A DNA stretch of 64,000 nucleotides from Gibbula magus (lineage: Eukaryota; Mollusca; Gastropoda; Trochida; Trochidae). The notes beneath the pieces were generated by a model. The model had not been told where the DNA came from, did not search any database, and was given only the letters and a program-made list of their open reading frames with translations. Shown here in pieces: positions 47,401 through 56,100 of the stretch (positions within the stretch are counted from its first letter, which is position 1; every line of letters begins with the position of its first letter). The stretch lies in contig OW388291.1 of NCBI GenBank assembly GCA_936450465.1, positions 85,853,099 through 85,917,098 of the forward strand. Reading direction: 5' to 3'. The position numbers and the translations under genes were made by a program.

Positions 47401-50400
47401 ATGTATGTTCCCCAAGGAGTATACATCATGTCGGTCTGTCGGAATGATTGACAACTGACTGGACACAGAATTATTACTGCACAGTATATGCACTAGATAT
47501 CACGTTCAGTATAGCTTAATTCGCCATCGTTCAACAGCAATTTTTAGTTTCTAAAATCAGTATTTCAAATAAATTACAAAACTCCATTTCAAATCAATTA
47601 TAAATAAATAAAAAAAATTCATTTCAAAGCAGTCCGTCGTTTACCAAAATTTAACTCAGTTTTAGGTCACCTTGAAAATAGGGAAAGTTTCATTTTGCAT
47701 TATTTCAGAATTCTTAATTTTCTTATTTATCAAAAAGGAAACCTACAGTTGTGACTGTTCCATGTCAAAGAAATTCTGTTGGAATTTGTTTATGCTAGCA
47801 CTTTTTATTACATTATTGAGATGATAGACAATGATGAAATCCTATATAACTGAAAGGTCGGTTCAGATAAAAAAAATAAAAAATTGAAAGACAGAGAATG
47901 AAACGTTTAGAAAATATACACTCACCTCGTCCGTGAAGTGCTTCAAGTGTTGTGTCCATCTACTAAAGATGACTCCAAAGGAAAGTTTCGATTAAACACA
48001 GTGTATAGAAACAAGGCTGGATAATGTGATACCTTACGATAATCAATAACAGTCATTTGTATATGATATATACATTGTATGTCTAGACAATTATTCTGTT
48101 CTTAAATACGTTTTGGTTTACCAATATCAGTCATTGATTCGTTACTCAATAAATTAGTAACAGCTATATCTTACTAACTAGTTATAAACTGTTAAAACAT
48201 TATTTTAATTGTTCGTGCAAGTTCAGATTCAAACACATCAAGTATACAGACACATAATCGGAAGGTGACATTGTATTACATAGTTGAGGTCTTTAGTTGC
48301 TGGAAATTAGGATGAGTGAATACCATTTTTGAAGGAATTGTCCATTTCATTGCTTTCTTTGCTTTCTTTGCGATGAATTTATTTACAAAACATATTTGAA
48401 ACCGTTTTATAATTACTGAATTTTGGAACTGAATTTTGAATATTACATATTACAGATAATCATTTGATTGAATTATACATTTATATGTATTTTACGAAAA
48501 TATTTTGTAATTTTGACTTTTTGAAATAAAAATGTATTGATCCAAAGTTCCATATCATTGCAAAATTTCACAACAATAATCCCAATATACATGAATGATG
48601 TTCTCAGACAACTTACAACAAAAACTGCACAAGCCATTTTCAATCAGATTCATTTTCAGTAGTTTTTTTTTAAAAGTATAAATGCCTCTTAACATCGTTC
48701 AAGCCATGTCTGTAAACACTAAAGACATTGTGCCGATTTAATTCACAGTTTTTGAAGAGCATTTCCCAAATTTTAATTTTATAATTATTGGAAATTACTG
48801 ATCATAGAATAACCGTGAGCCTTTTGAGAAGTTATAAACTTTCAAATAGGACACGAAGGTGAGATTATTACAACTTACGTCGTAACAGAGATTCTTATTA
48901 TCATCCAAAATCATGCATCGTTCCTTCTCAATGACAATGTTCATTCAATTCCCGAAACAATGTACTGCCAATAGCCACTGCGCCAAATCATCACCTATCG
49001 AATGTGATCAAAATGCCTTATATCAGTAGGATTGTGAAGACATCCCATCTCTGTGCAGCATTGATGATAACTAACGCTAACAGTATACAGTGGTGTAGGT
49101 ATGTGTGATACCGATTATACATTATGGACTATTACCAGATCTTAGATACAATATCTTACGTTTTTTCTTTTCATTGATGACGCTGCACATTTGTGAGGAC
49201 AGCTGACGATCTCTTCTGGGCACTCTTCTTCTTGGTGTTTCTGGTGAATATGTTAGTAGAACCACGTTATATAGATACCATACCGCACTTATAAAGAATA
49301 ATACCAAATACTGTAGTAACTAAAACAATGTGAATGTTAATATCATTAACACTTTCATGAAGAATTGTGTTGATGATTATTTATGCCATAAAGGTGAGAA
49401 TGTCAGATGTAAATGGTAATGCAGGCCCTAATCATCATTGTCCAATACCAGAGACCATGAAATATAATTTTATGGTCGCTAACATTCGGTGATCCTTATC
49501 CAAGTTAAATTTTCACAAGGTGTCACAAGGTGTCACAAGGTTAGTGTTTATGTATTTACCTTTTGGTTCTTGATTAAGTACTGTTGGTGACATAGTCTGC
49601 AGGTAACTTGCCGGAAATCACAGGTGGACCGGACATGCGCTTCGATGTCCTTGAGGGGGAGGATCTGGTCGCACCCCCATTCCTTGTTGGGACACTCTGT
49701 GCCTTTGTAGGGGCACTGACTCAGATGTTTCTAAAAACAAATAATATCAGAGGCAGCATCAGAGAGTATCACATAACCAGTCCTCGATCTGATATCTACT
49801 GTGTATTATATATATATGAACAGTTTCTGCAATCTTGAATCCATCTTTATACAATCCACTTGAACACAAATTCCAAGTCTCAAAGTGCTTGACCCGGATA
49901 TATTGCAAATCCTCAGTGTATAACACATTCAATGACATTCATGTCAACTCCCTTGATTGACTTTCTTTACAATTTTCAAACATGACTTCTTGAGTGTTTA
50001 TATTTACCCTTATATTTATCTTGTTAAACCCAAATTCCACCTGATAAAGGAGTTGGCACATACTATACTATACGTCGTGTATGTTCACAAATATCCATGA
50101 AAGTTAGCTTTCCCTATATGCTGGTATATTCCGCTTCTAAATGGCCTTAAACTACTTGAAAAGAAAACCCTAAAATACCCTGAATAAGAGATATGTTTGA
50201 CATCAATAATGGAACCTAACTTATAAGGAGCGAGTGCTCTCTTTTGAAGCTTTTTGTGTTTCACAAGGGAAGCAGGTTAAGATCAATGGATGTTTGTCGG
50301 AGTGTAACGTGGCTCTGTACACTCACGTTCAGTTATCAGAAATATCACTTCATCACTTTGATTAGAACGTGCTTCTCCATTTCACATTGTCTTGACTAAT

Positions 50401-52611
50401 AATTGGTATTTTGAAAATGATCTTTAAAAATGAAAATAATCTTTCAAAAAATAGTTTCAAATAATACAGATTACTCTTTTCCTCCAAGATAATAAAATAA
50501 TTTAAATCCCAAGGAATTTTGTAAAAGCGTATTTCAAGGAAATTGTTATAAATCATTGTCAGTTCCAATTAATGTCCCCTGATTTATTATGAAGTTGTCA
50601 CTTTGCTCATTACACTTATACCACCTTTGGTAGTCAAATTGAGGAATGAACTTTCTTGAATTCTAAGCTTATCTGGCCTGAAAGGCCCGATGGGCTAATG
50701 GCATGGCATGGTGTTCGGCGTCCGTCCGTCCGTCCGTCTGTCTGTAAACATTCCGCATTTTCGTCTTCTTCTCCAGAACCACTTGGTCTAGGGAGTTGAA
50801 ATTTTGTTTACAGACTCCTTGGTTATTGGGGATTCTAAATTGTAGATTTCGTGACCCCTGACCCCAAATTGGCTCACAGGGGTCACGACCTTAAAAACCT
50901 ATTTTCATCTTCTTCTCTAGTTCCAAAAGATCTAGAGAGCTGAAAAGTTGTGTGCATACTCCTTGGTCAATGGAGATTCTAAATTGTAGATAAAGGTCAA
51001 AGAGGTCATGACCTGAAAAGCTATTTCATCTTGAGATAGTATGTGCTCTTCAAAGGGAGGTAATTTATAGGAAACAACAGTGATCAATTAAATTGACAAG
51101 TGTGTCTTTATTTTAGGGGATTTTATCTCTGGCCTCAAACATAGGTCAGAGGTTTAGGACTTTAAGATCAATTTCATCTTCTCCATTTAAAGTGCTTCCT
51201 ATTTGTTGTATCTTTTCACCTAGAAGTTGACATTTTGAATTAGTTAATGTATATAAAGACTGATGAGCTACAGAGCCAGTGGCTCTATTTTTAACTTTCT
51301 TTAGTCACTTTTGGTGACTTTTGGTTGTCACTAACTGATACTGTAAGGTCAGTGATTTGATATACCTGACGTGTGATTGTGTTGGGGCCACTCGCTTTTG
51401 GCATACTTACGTCCAGTTCCTTCCATGGAAATGTTTGTTTGCACCCCCTTGATGCATTTTCACAGTGGACTGGTAGTTGCGCTATCTCGCGTCGTGCACT
51501 CGCGTCTCGAAATATCTGCAAACACATTGATACTTCGATATAGAGAAGGACATTGTCATATCTCGATAAGTTAAGCAGATTATACATTTGATTATCTTAA
51601 CTTCTATTACATCTCTTATTTCAGTTGATGGTTTCAACCAATCTAGAAACCATGTAACCTCCCTTCTAATCCCCTAAACTTGAAGTTCAAGGGGAACAAT
51701 ATATGGCTCGTCATGACAATGTTGGCCTAGTTCACGGATGCGGTGCAACACAATACATATAGCACCTCCTTATACAGCATGAATTGACAAGTCGCATGCA
51801 TGGGCTTATCGAGGGTGGGTCTCTCCCGCTCTAACATGTTCACGTTATCTCCTCAACTGGGTTAAAATGTCATGGATTTTCAAGATCAGGGACACGTTGT
51901 ACATGTATAAGGATAACTATTTATATAATTAAAAAAACACACGTATTTATATCTGCAAAAATGTTTTCATGGCGTCTGCAATTCAAAATGTTCACAATTG
52001 TTTTCATTAACATAATTTGCTGTTCAAAGTATTTGCTGTTTCCAGTATTTGCTGTTCGTGTTGTTGTTTGATGTTGTTTGTCGAAACTTTGTTACCTTAC
52101 TTAATTGATATTTCAAAAATGATAAAATAGTATTTAAATCAAAACGACTTCAGTTTTTTCTCCATGTTTATGCACAAGCTATGTCCGCAAATACATGTAT
52201 GTAAGGAGTATCCTTCATAATCAAATATCCAATTACCTGATAATTACTTCTTAATGGTAGAAAATAATGAATTACCAGCGTTGATTTTTATAATGGACGC
52301 TATTTACAGTAATTCAGCATATGAGCTGGTGCATATTGGTGTGTCATTCCAACCTGGTTCTCGTATATTGATTCACAGGGATCTTCTTTGTCCGAGGCGG
52401 GGCATGTTGTTGGCGACCCTTCAGCGAATACTGCAGGAATACATTCCTCACATATCCTGTGCCCGCAGGAAGCCTGCATGGGTTGCCGCAGGATCTGCTT
52501 ACATACGGGACATTTGAACCGGTCCTCGACGAACACAAATGAAGGGTGTCTGACTGAGGAAAAGTCTGATGACGTCGATGATAATGAACTGAACTCTGAA
52601 CCATGTGCCAT
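28878..52611 (-). CDS. TRAF3: TRAF3-like TNF receptor-associated factor, nine coding exons
   Basis: A cytoplasmic adaptor that trimerises through its coiled coil and TRAF-C domain, binds receptor tails and, in characterised TRAF3 proteins, controls NF-kB and interferon-type signalling through ubiquitin ligase complexes. Nine exons with correct AG/GT borders total 1,701 bp with stop, giving 566 residues, nearly the length of vertebrate TRAF3. Order: RING (about 34-74), TRAF zinc fingers (about 105-232), coiled coil (about 250-405), MATH/TRAF-C (about 410-560). The MATH segment with KIRDYTRRKQEAVSGRTLSL, GDGMGKTTHVSLFF and DDTIFIKLAVETANL is closest to TRAF3 among the TRAFs. Introns hold many mobile elements. 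The paralogue call is from remembered family features, not a search. Confidence 0.92.
29456..30241. other. TRAF3-like intron 8
   Basis: Minus-strand GTATGT donor at 30241 and TTGCAG acceptor at 29456. No repeat or coding element recognised inside. Confidence 0.7.
30242..30440 (-). CDS. TRAF3: TRAF3-like exon 8 (coiled coil)
   Basis: Encodes residues 309-374 plus one base of codon 375. It starts LKQVGLFERVIKIERRFDGL and continues with a heptad-rich segment (EQQSRDLQSLRQRVEELQNQ). The acceptor is ATTCACAG at 30441. The donor is GTATGTATG after ATGGCCG, leaving phase 1. The apparent start Met at 30431 is a track artefact because the exon continues upstream to the acceptor. Opposite-strand frames are shadows. 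Confidence 0.92.
30441..31919. other. 3' part of TRAF3-like intron 7
   Basis: No exon recognised. About 30770-31160 shares sequence with 22840-23030. The part from 31005 ('acaagtgtttgccact..aacatggcaatgtc') is repeated at 41409-41530. Confidence 0.5.
31920..32582. repeat. Two-unit higher-order tandem array (about 38-39 bp monomers)
   Basis: About 16 degenerate monomers beginning AGTAAAATGC. Two types alternate: one with 'ttattttcaatgcgtgtagtc' followed by 'ttcttgg', the other with 'tggttttcactgcgtgatag' followed by 'tctttttag'. This gives a period of about 77 bp. Related single units occur at about 34600 and 39310-39370, beside the M-type repeats. Confidence 0.8.
32583..33504. other. Intron 7 segment with an M-type fragment
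   Basis: About 32590-32680 carries an M-type fragment ('acgaaacttggtatatggtt', 'gtggtgccttttgctact'). The rest is intronic sequence with a C/T-rich patch at about 32900-33015. No exon recognised. Confidence 0.45.
33505..33955. repeat. M-type repeat block, duplicated at 34745-35215
   Basis: Shared landmarks with 34745-35215 are 'gattgaatattattt', 'gagctgcagagc', 'ggctctattttcata', 'ctactttgattattctgact', 'tccatggaaa.aattta', 'aacttagtgcatattggggg' and 'gagacttggtatgtg'. Same orientation, diverged. Here the block ends in (CCGT)n at 33957-33972, where its partner continues into M sequence. Confidence 0.75.
33956..34400. repeat. CCGT-rich block with a 171-bp tandem duplication
   Basis: After (CCGT)n, two diverged units begin at about 33994 and 34165 ('ctgaatctttacacatg', 'ttggatatacatc'). 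It has the same style as the CCGT-containing blocks at 40556, 41675 and 50721. Long frames over such blocks are artefacts. Confidence 0.6.
34601..34744. repeat. Short direct repeat shared with 39340-39480
   Basis: 'gattttcagagaatgttata', 'attgatagcg' and 'aaatcgattgttc' recur in order at 39360-39450. The two copies bracket the M and T1 insertions. Confidence 0.65.
34745..35513. mobile_element. Element M copy 2, left part, split by T1
   Basis: Contains four TCCATGGAAA-type cores at about 34930, 35101, 35272 (degenerate) and 35427, spaced about 155-171 bp. It runs to 'ctctggcataagtggcaa' before T1. Sequence resumes after T1 at 39254 and ends at 'gcgggagacatcacagtgc', as in M copy 1. The left end of this copy is not resolved. 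Confidence 0.65.
35558..35732. repeat. T1 left subterminal palindrome array (5 copies)
   Basis: Imperfect copies of GACGGCATGCCGTC start at 35558, 35604, 35632, 35691 and 35719, each with one to three changes. Spacing is irregular (28-59 bp). Confidence 0.85.
36419..37206. mobile_element. Element Y copy 2, nested in T1
   Basis: Diverged copy of 23258-24106. Ends AGAGTCATCGAGTATTTTAG on the left and AACATAATCAATGGCTTTT on the right correspond to the inverted repeats of copy 1. Internal matches include 'catatgataaataattttca' and 'tctctgcttatttt'. No coding capacity. Confidence 0.65.
37510..37575 (+). ncRNA. tRNA-like polymerase III box pair, possible SINE head
   Basis: GGTTCGATTCC at 37553-37563 fits the internal box B consensus exactly, and TAGTTCACTCG at 37521 resembles box A about 32 bases upstream. 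The sequence does not fold into a complete tRNA, so a tRNA-derived SINE remnant is the best guess. It could be chance. Confidence 0.25.
38561..39211. repeat. T1 right subterminal palindrome array (9 copies), partly a 35-bp tandem
   Basis: Copies of GACGGCATGCCGTC start at 38561, 38596, 38631, 38666, 38701, 38762, 38789, 38822 and 39198. Those at 38561, 38596, 38762, 38822 and 39198 are perfect palindromes. The first five are spaced exactly 35 bp, joined by a conserved 'tttntaagacaatat' linker. The mean length of linker and its similarity between units exclude a CRISPR array. Confidence 0.9.
39254..39500. repeat. Element M copy 2, right end, plus array-type flank
   Basis: 39254-39308 continues M after T1 ('gattaggttggttttaaagt', then 'gcgggagacatcacagtgc'). 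39310-39370 carries one or two monomers of the 31.9-kb array type, followed by the repeat shared with 34601-34744. Confidence 0.65.
39501..42138. other. 5' part of TRAF3-like intron 7 with CCGT/GGAC-type repeats
   Basis: No exon seen. About 40513-40540 is a hairpin (ATCCCACCGGTAT with ATACCGTGGGAT) followed by 'atagtcgtcgccc' and (CCGT)n. About 41230-41340 and 41520-41720 are further repeats ending in GGACGGACGGACG-type runs. Plus- and minus-strand frames over 40477-40985 and 41561-41782 belong to these repeats and are not called genes. Confidence 0.5.
42139..42252 (-). CDS. TRAF3: TRAF3-like exon 7 (coiled coil)
   Basis: Encodes residues 271-308, DITHERNVLKEQLSSRNEEN then EKLKTKVGTLEKMIKELR. 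Charged heptads with Leu/Val at a/d positions are consistent with the TRAF-N trimerisation coil. Acceptor TATTTACAG, donor GTGAGT, phase 0. The frame is too short and split to show as a long ORF. The following intron (about 11.7 kb) is packed with mobile elements. Confidence 0.88.
42253..45680. other. TRAF3-like intron 6
   Basis: No additional exon identified. There is GAT-rich low-complexity sequence at about 44420-44480 and 44855-44890; otherwise ordinary AT-rich intron. Confidence 0.5.
45681..45800 (-). CDS. TRAF3: TRAF3-like exon 6 (start of coiled coil)
   Basis: Encodes residues 231-270, GKEKEVKEHMKSSISQHLEL then ITVYTGRIELQNIEIQTQLQ. It holds the conserved His-containing helix after the zinc fingers and the first heptads of the TRAF-N coiled coil. 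Acceptor CACCCAG, donor GTACAAC, phase 0. Confidence 0.9.
45801..46451. other. TRAF3-like intron 5
   Basis: Bounded by the exon 5 donor at 46451 and exon 6 acceptor at 45801 on the minus strand. No other feature recognised. Confidence 0.6.
46452..46526 (-). CDS. TRAF3: TRAF3-like exon 5 (last TRAF zinc finger)
   Basis: Encodes residues 206-230, LPEHLQSCPKRPHECGFMSA then GCHFV, the typical end of the TRAF zinc finger array (H-x3-C ... C-x6-GC-x-F). Acceptor CTCCTTGCAG, donor GTGAGT, phase 0. Confidence 0.92.
47002..47114. repeat. Foldback hairpin in TRAF3-like intron 4
   Basis: Arms of about 50 bp, 47002-47053 and 47065-47114, are near-complements ('ggataacagcttcttcttta' against 'taaagaagaagttgttatcc'), with a loop of about 11 bp. 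It resembles a very short foldback element and could form a hairpin in the pre-mRNA. Confidence 0.75.
47214..47251 (-). other. Possible optional microexon b in TRAF3-like intron 4
   Basis: Acceptor TTTTCACAG and donor GTAAGAAAT bound 38 bp. With microexon a (34 bp) it makes 72 bp, keeping the phase. Together they would add 24 residues (MDTTLEALHGRDVRTEDTRH, then ESYE). The insertion would break conserved zinc finger spacing, so it is either alternative or spurious. Confidence 0.25.
47926..47959 (-). other. Possible optional microexon a in TRAF3-like intron 4
   Basis: Acceptor-like CTTTAGTAG and donor GTGAGTGT bound 34 bp that begin with ATG. It shifts the frame unless used with microexon b. 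An independent internal start is another reading. Confidence 0.22.
48000..49159. other. 5' part of TRAF3-like intron 4
   Basis: AT-rich intron with no exon or repeat recognised besides the microexon candidates further 3'. Confidence 0.5.
49160..49240 (-). CDS. TRAF3: TRAF3-like exon 4 (TRAF zinc finger)
   Basis: Encodes residues 179-205, KHQEEECPEEIVSCPHKCAA then SSMKRKN. Acceptor ATTCACCAG, donor GTAAGATA, phase 0. Joined to exon 5 the spacing from the last Cys here to the next His is 12 residues, as in vertebrate TRAF3. This supports direct joining without the optional microexons in the following intron. Confidence 0.92.
49560..49730 (-). CDS. TRAF3: TRAF3-like exon 3 (TRAF zinc fingers)
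   Basis: Encodes residues 122-178: KHLSQCPYKGTECPNKEWGC, then HVRSTCDFRQVTCRLC and QYLIKNQK. It holds alternating C and H positions of two TRAF-type zinc fingers. An internal GTTACC near 49607 looks like a donor, but reading through it gives the conserved VTCRLC segment; the real donor is GTAAATAC at 49559. Phase 0 at both ends. Confidence 0.92.
49731..51410. repeat. TRAF3-like intron 2 with a CCGT-containing repeat at about 50670-51300
   Basis: From about 50670, 'ggcctgaaaggcccgatggg' leads to (CCGT)n at 50721-50740. Two diverged subunits follow ('cttcttctc.ag..cca', 'ctccttggt.a.tggggatt'). The block closes with 'gagctacagagccagtggct', the same closing motif as near 33650 and 34870. The region 49735-50660 is plain intron. 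Confidence 0.6.
51411..51515 (-). CDS. TRAF3: TRAF3-like exon 2
   Basis: Encodes residues 87-121, IFRDASARREIAQLPVHCEN followed by ASRGCKQTFPWKELD. This is the link from RING to the first TRAF zinc finger, with the C-x5-C pattern (HCENASRGC) usual at this position. It is bounded by acceptor TTTGCAG and donor GTAAGT, phase 0 at both ends. Confidence 0.93.
51516..52353. other. TRAF3-like intron 1
   Basis: Donor GTTGGA at 52353 and acceptor TTTGCAG at 51516 on the minus strand. No other feature recognised. Confidence 0.6.
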
Positions 52612-52630
52612 GCTTTATGTGTCCTATCGT
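52354..52630 (-). CDS. TRAF3: TRAF3-like exon 1 (5' UTR end, start codon and RING finger)
   Basis: Acceptor TTTTTTTCAG at 52631 opens the exon; 19 bases of untranslated sequence precede ATG at 52611. Upstream in-frame stops (TAA, TAG) inside this leader support that start. It encodes residues 1-86, with RING ligands C34, C37, C49, H51, C54, C57 and C70. The eighth position lacks a Cys: CPASD leaves Ser73 or Asp74 as the possible ligand. The donor follows ENQ (CAG/GTTGGA), phase 0. Longer plus-strand frames over this exon are shadows. Confidence 0.92.
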
Positions 52631-53178
52631 CTGAAAAAAAAGAAACCATATAGAAGCTTAACCTTTAATGGTCGAACTGCCTCTAAATGGTCTTTAATAT
52701 ATTGTGGTCTGAAAACACTGTCATATCATGTAATTAAATATGTCAGAGCATATCTTAAAACACCTCCGATATAGCATACTCTCACTCAAGCGAAATTTCC
52801 TGTATTTTGTACAGTTAAAGTTAAAGTACTTGTGCATATTTTGTTTTATAAACGATTATAACAGAATATAGTTAAAAGGTTTAAATGTTTGGCAAATTAT
52901 AATTTACTCATTTATTTAAAATATTGGTTAATCTAATATATTTTAAAACAGTATCAGTTGATTGGTATGATAGGCCTTCAACATGTTCATTTCTGTATTT
53001 TAATGAAAACATATTACGTATTATTTTCTATTCATGTATGTTAAAAACGAAGTTTACTTCAAGTTCACTGGCAGCGAACGTTTCCCGATTATGCAAACAA
53101 AAACGTTAAAGATAATAAATTTCTTCATATTAACAAACATTTTGATTCTTTACAAGACTACGTCTGGAAGACCTATTG
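52631..53178. other. Probable TRAF3-like 5' intron, segment before hAT
   Basis: AT-rich sequence without recognised genes between the RING exon acceptor and the hAT element. Confidence 0.5.
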
Positions 53179-53184
53179 TTATTA

Positions 53185-56100
53185 CAGGGATGCATCCAGG
53201 TTTTCACAAAAGTGGGCCAATTGGCCCACTGATTTTTAAAAGTGGGCCAATATGTATTTCAACATGGGCCAATGTATATAAAAGCATAGACAACTAATAA
53301 AGAAGTGTATTAAAAATCATGTTTAATAACCATAGCATGATATATACTTACATAAGATGAAAGTGACTGAGGATCAGCACTGGAAAAGTCTCCTGCTCTG
53401 CTTTCCCTTCCAGCGGATGACTGCAGCTTCATAGTCAAATTGTCTTGCAGGGGGTCCTTCCAGGAATATCATCATGAGTCTGTTCAAAGTTGAGGCTTCC
53501 AGTCGATTTCTGTTACTTGTGTGGAGATTGTTTTGACATGAGAACCCCCTTTCACAGTCTGCTGTTTGCAGAGGAATAGTGAGTGCAACCTTTGCAAGTT
53601 TTAACAAGTTTGGAAACATATCCTTAGAATGTAAGTGAAGAAGCTTCCAAAGTATTGGCAGACTGTCTCTTGGATATTTCTGATCATAAATCAGTCTTTT
53701 AGCCATTCTCCATTCATTCTCACACTCAAGTGTGTTGACAAGGGCAGAGAACTTGACCCCATGCTGGTTTTCCTTGTCTTCTCCATAGTGCTTTGTAAGT
53801 CTTTGAAGTTCATCTTTACCATAGGCTTCTCTCTCATCTTCAGACAAGAATGTCAATGTTCTGCATCCTAACACAGCAAATGAGCAGGCAATGTCAGTCG
53901 AAGAACTTGGGAAACGTTTCTCAATGTTGCCTTTCAGCTTATCAATAAAATCTGATCTAATTTGTTCAAATTCTTTCTTCACTGTCTTGACATTATCTCC
54001 TCCTAGCGCTTGGCCTTGAAATGACATCTTCCTATCAACTATCTTCACTTTCTCTTCCTTCAGTTTTTGAAAGTAGGTTTTGCCATCTTTGGCCATTACG
54101 ACTGCCTGAATTGCCCCATCAATTGCTGGACGCACACAAGCAATATCCAAATTCTGCTTTTGGAATATAATATTCAGCTGGGTGACTGGTGGGATAACAT
54201 CCATCAGCATATGAAGAGTGGAAACGAATCTGTAGTCCAACAGTTTTTCCAAAATGCATTTTTCTGTACTTGTTGGCTTTGTCTTTTGCTTGAAATATTT
54301 CACAAGAGGCAACCAAGAGTTGTAGACTGTGTGCAGGGCGTCATAAAAAGAAAACCATCGAACGTCATGAATTTCTTTCATTTTGACCTCTGGACTGTCC
54401 AATATTTTTTGAATATTTGACAATTCCTGGCTTCTGTTTGAAGATTTGTGGAAGTAATAGAAAATATCTGTTAGAGTTTTCTGAAATGATTTAATGAATG
54501 ACACAGACTCAGCAGCTTGTGATGTACAAAGGTTCAGTTTGTGAGCAAAACAATGGATGTTTATACAGTATGGATTCTCATGTTTGAACTGAGTGGCAAC
54601 CCCATTCCTTCTACCGGTCATTACCGAGGCCCCATCACTTCCAAATCCGATAACATTTTTCACAGAGAGACCCTTTGATTCAACAAATGTCTTCAATTTG
54701 TTGAAGATGACATCACTAGTTGCACTTACATCAGAGATGGCAACATTTCCTAAAAAGAATGTTTTTTGCTCAAAATGTTCATCCACTACTCTAACATACA
54801 CAACTAGTTTCTTTGTGACAGTGATGTCTGTGCTTTCATCTGTCAAAACAGCATAATGTTCACATTTCAAAATTTGGCTTATAATGTCCTCTTCTATCAT
54901 GTCACTTATAACTTCTTGAATCTCATCCGCAGTTGTACGAGATGTATAAGTTGCATTTCTGCCACAATCCAAATGCTGTAATGTATCAAGTCCTTGAAAT
55001 TGCAGAAAGTCTATCAAAGAGGAATATTTTGATGTTGCTATACCCTCTTTCGCTAACCAATAAACTGACTTAATTGCTGAAATGATTGCTTCAGTTTTTT
55101 GTGTGAGTGCATTTTTTGATGCAAACGAAAAGTTTTTACTCAAAGCTTGATCACGCAAGGCGTGTACATGACATGTACTTTCTTGGTGCCTCTCCATGGT
55201 TGACGTACGATAATTTGTACATTCATTGCTTGTGAAAGTGTTTTTCTTTCCTGCCTTTTTACAGAACTCGCATGTCATAACTCCAGATTTATCATCGTAT
55301 CGAAGCCACACGTAGTCTTTCAGCCACTTTTGCTGAAACACATGTCTATATTTTTTTGCGGGTTCGTTTTTGGCCGAGTCGTTATTCGACTCCCCAGAAG
55401 TTTGACTAACCCCATCAGTGACGGCAATCTCGACAACTTCAGTACCAATACCAATATTTTCTGATTCGTTCATTCGTGTTTCGCGGTCATCTGATTTAAA
55501 AAAATCCGTAATTCTTCTTTTCATTTTGAAAAAAATCGTATGCAGCTATCAGTCGACAACGTGCGTATGAAACGTGCGGTGCTTTCAAAATGGTGTGTTT
55601 GGTCGATTGTTCTAAGGTATATGTTTTTGAAAACAAATAAGTTTCATTAACAAATTTCAACTTTTTTAACGTACCATATCTATCAATTACTGAAGTTAAA
55701 CAATTGATCGAAATATTTTGGTATCTGTCACAAAAGTTGAGCTTGAGTTAATACTAATTGACAAAAGTTAAGAAGTTTATGTTTCGTGAAACACTGCACA
55801 CGAACGCAGCTTTCCAGGAAATTCAGGTCACGTGACGTCTCTTATGCATTCTAAGAAAGCATTCGGAAAACCATTTGGAACCCACCTCTGTGATTATTAA
55901 TATCGACTCGCTAGACTACGGTTTTCAAAACGAAATATTACTGTTTAATAAATTAGCATATAACAATCATTGACAGAGTTTCTGTGTACTAATATCATGT
56001 GGATGTAAGTAATGATAAAGTTAATTCGTATATATATTGTAAACTGTGACAGTGAGAGATCGGCCACAGAAACTGACCAATCAGATCAGTTTATTAACAA

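Noticed and set aside
49605..49612. Donor at GTTACC ending exon 3 at 49608
   Set aside because: Reading on to 49560 supplies the conserved VTCRLC zinc finger segment in frame and ends in a better donor.
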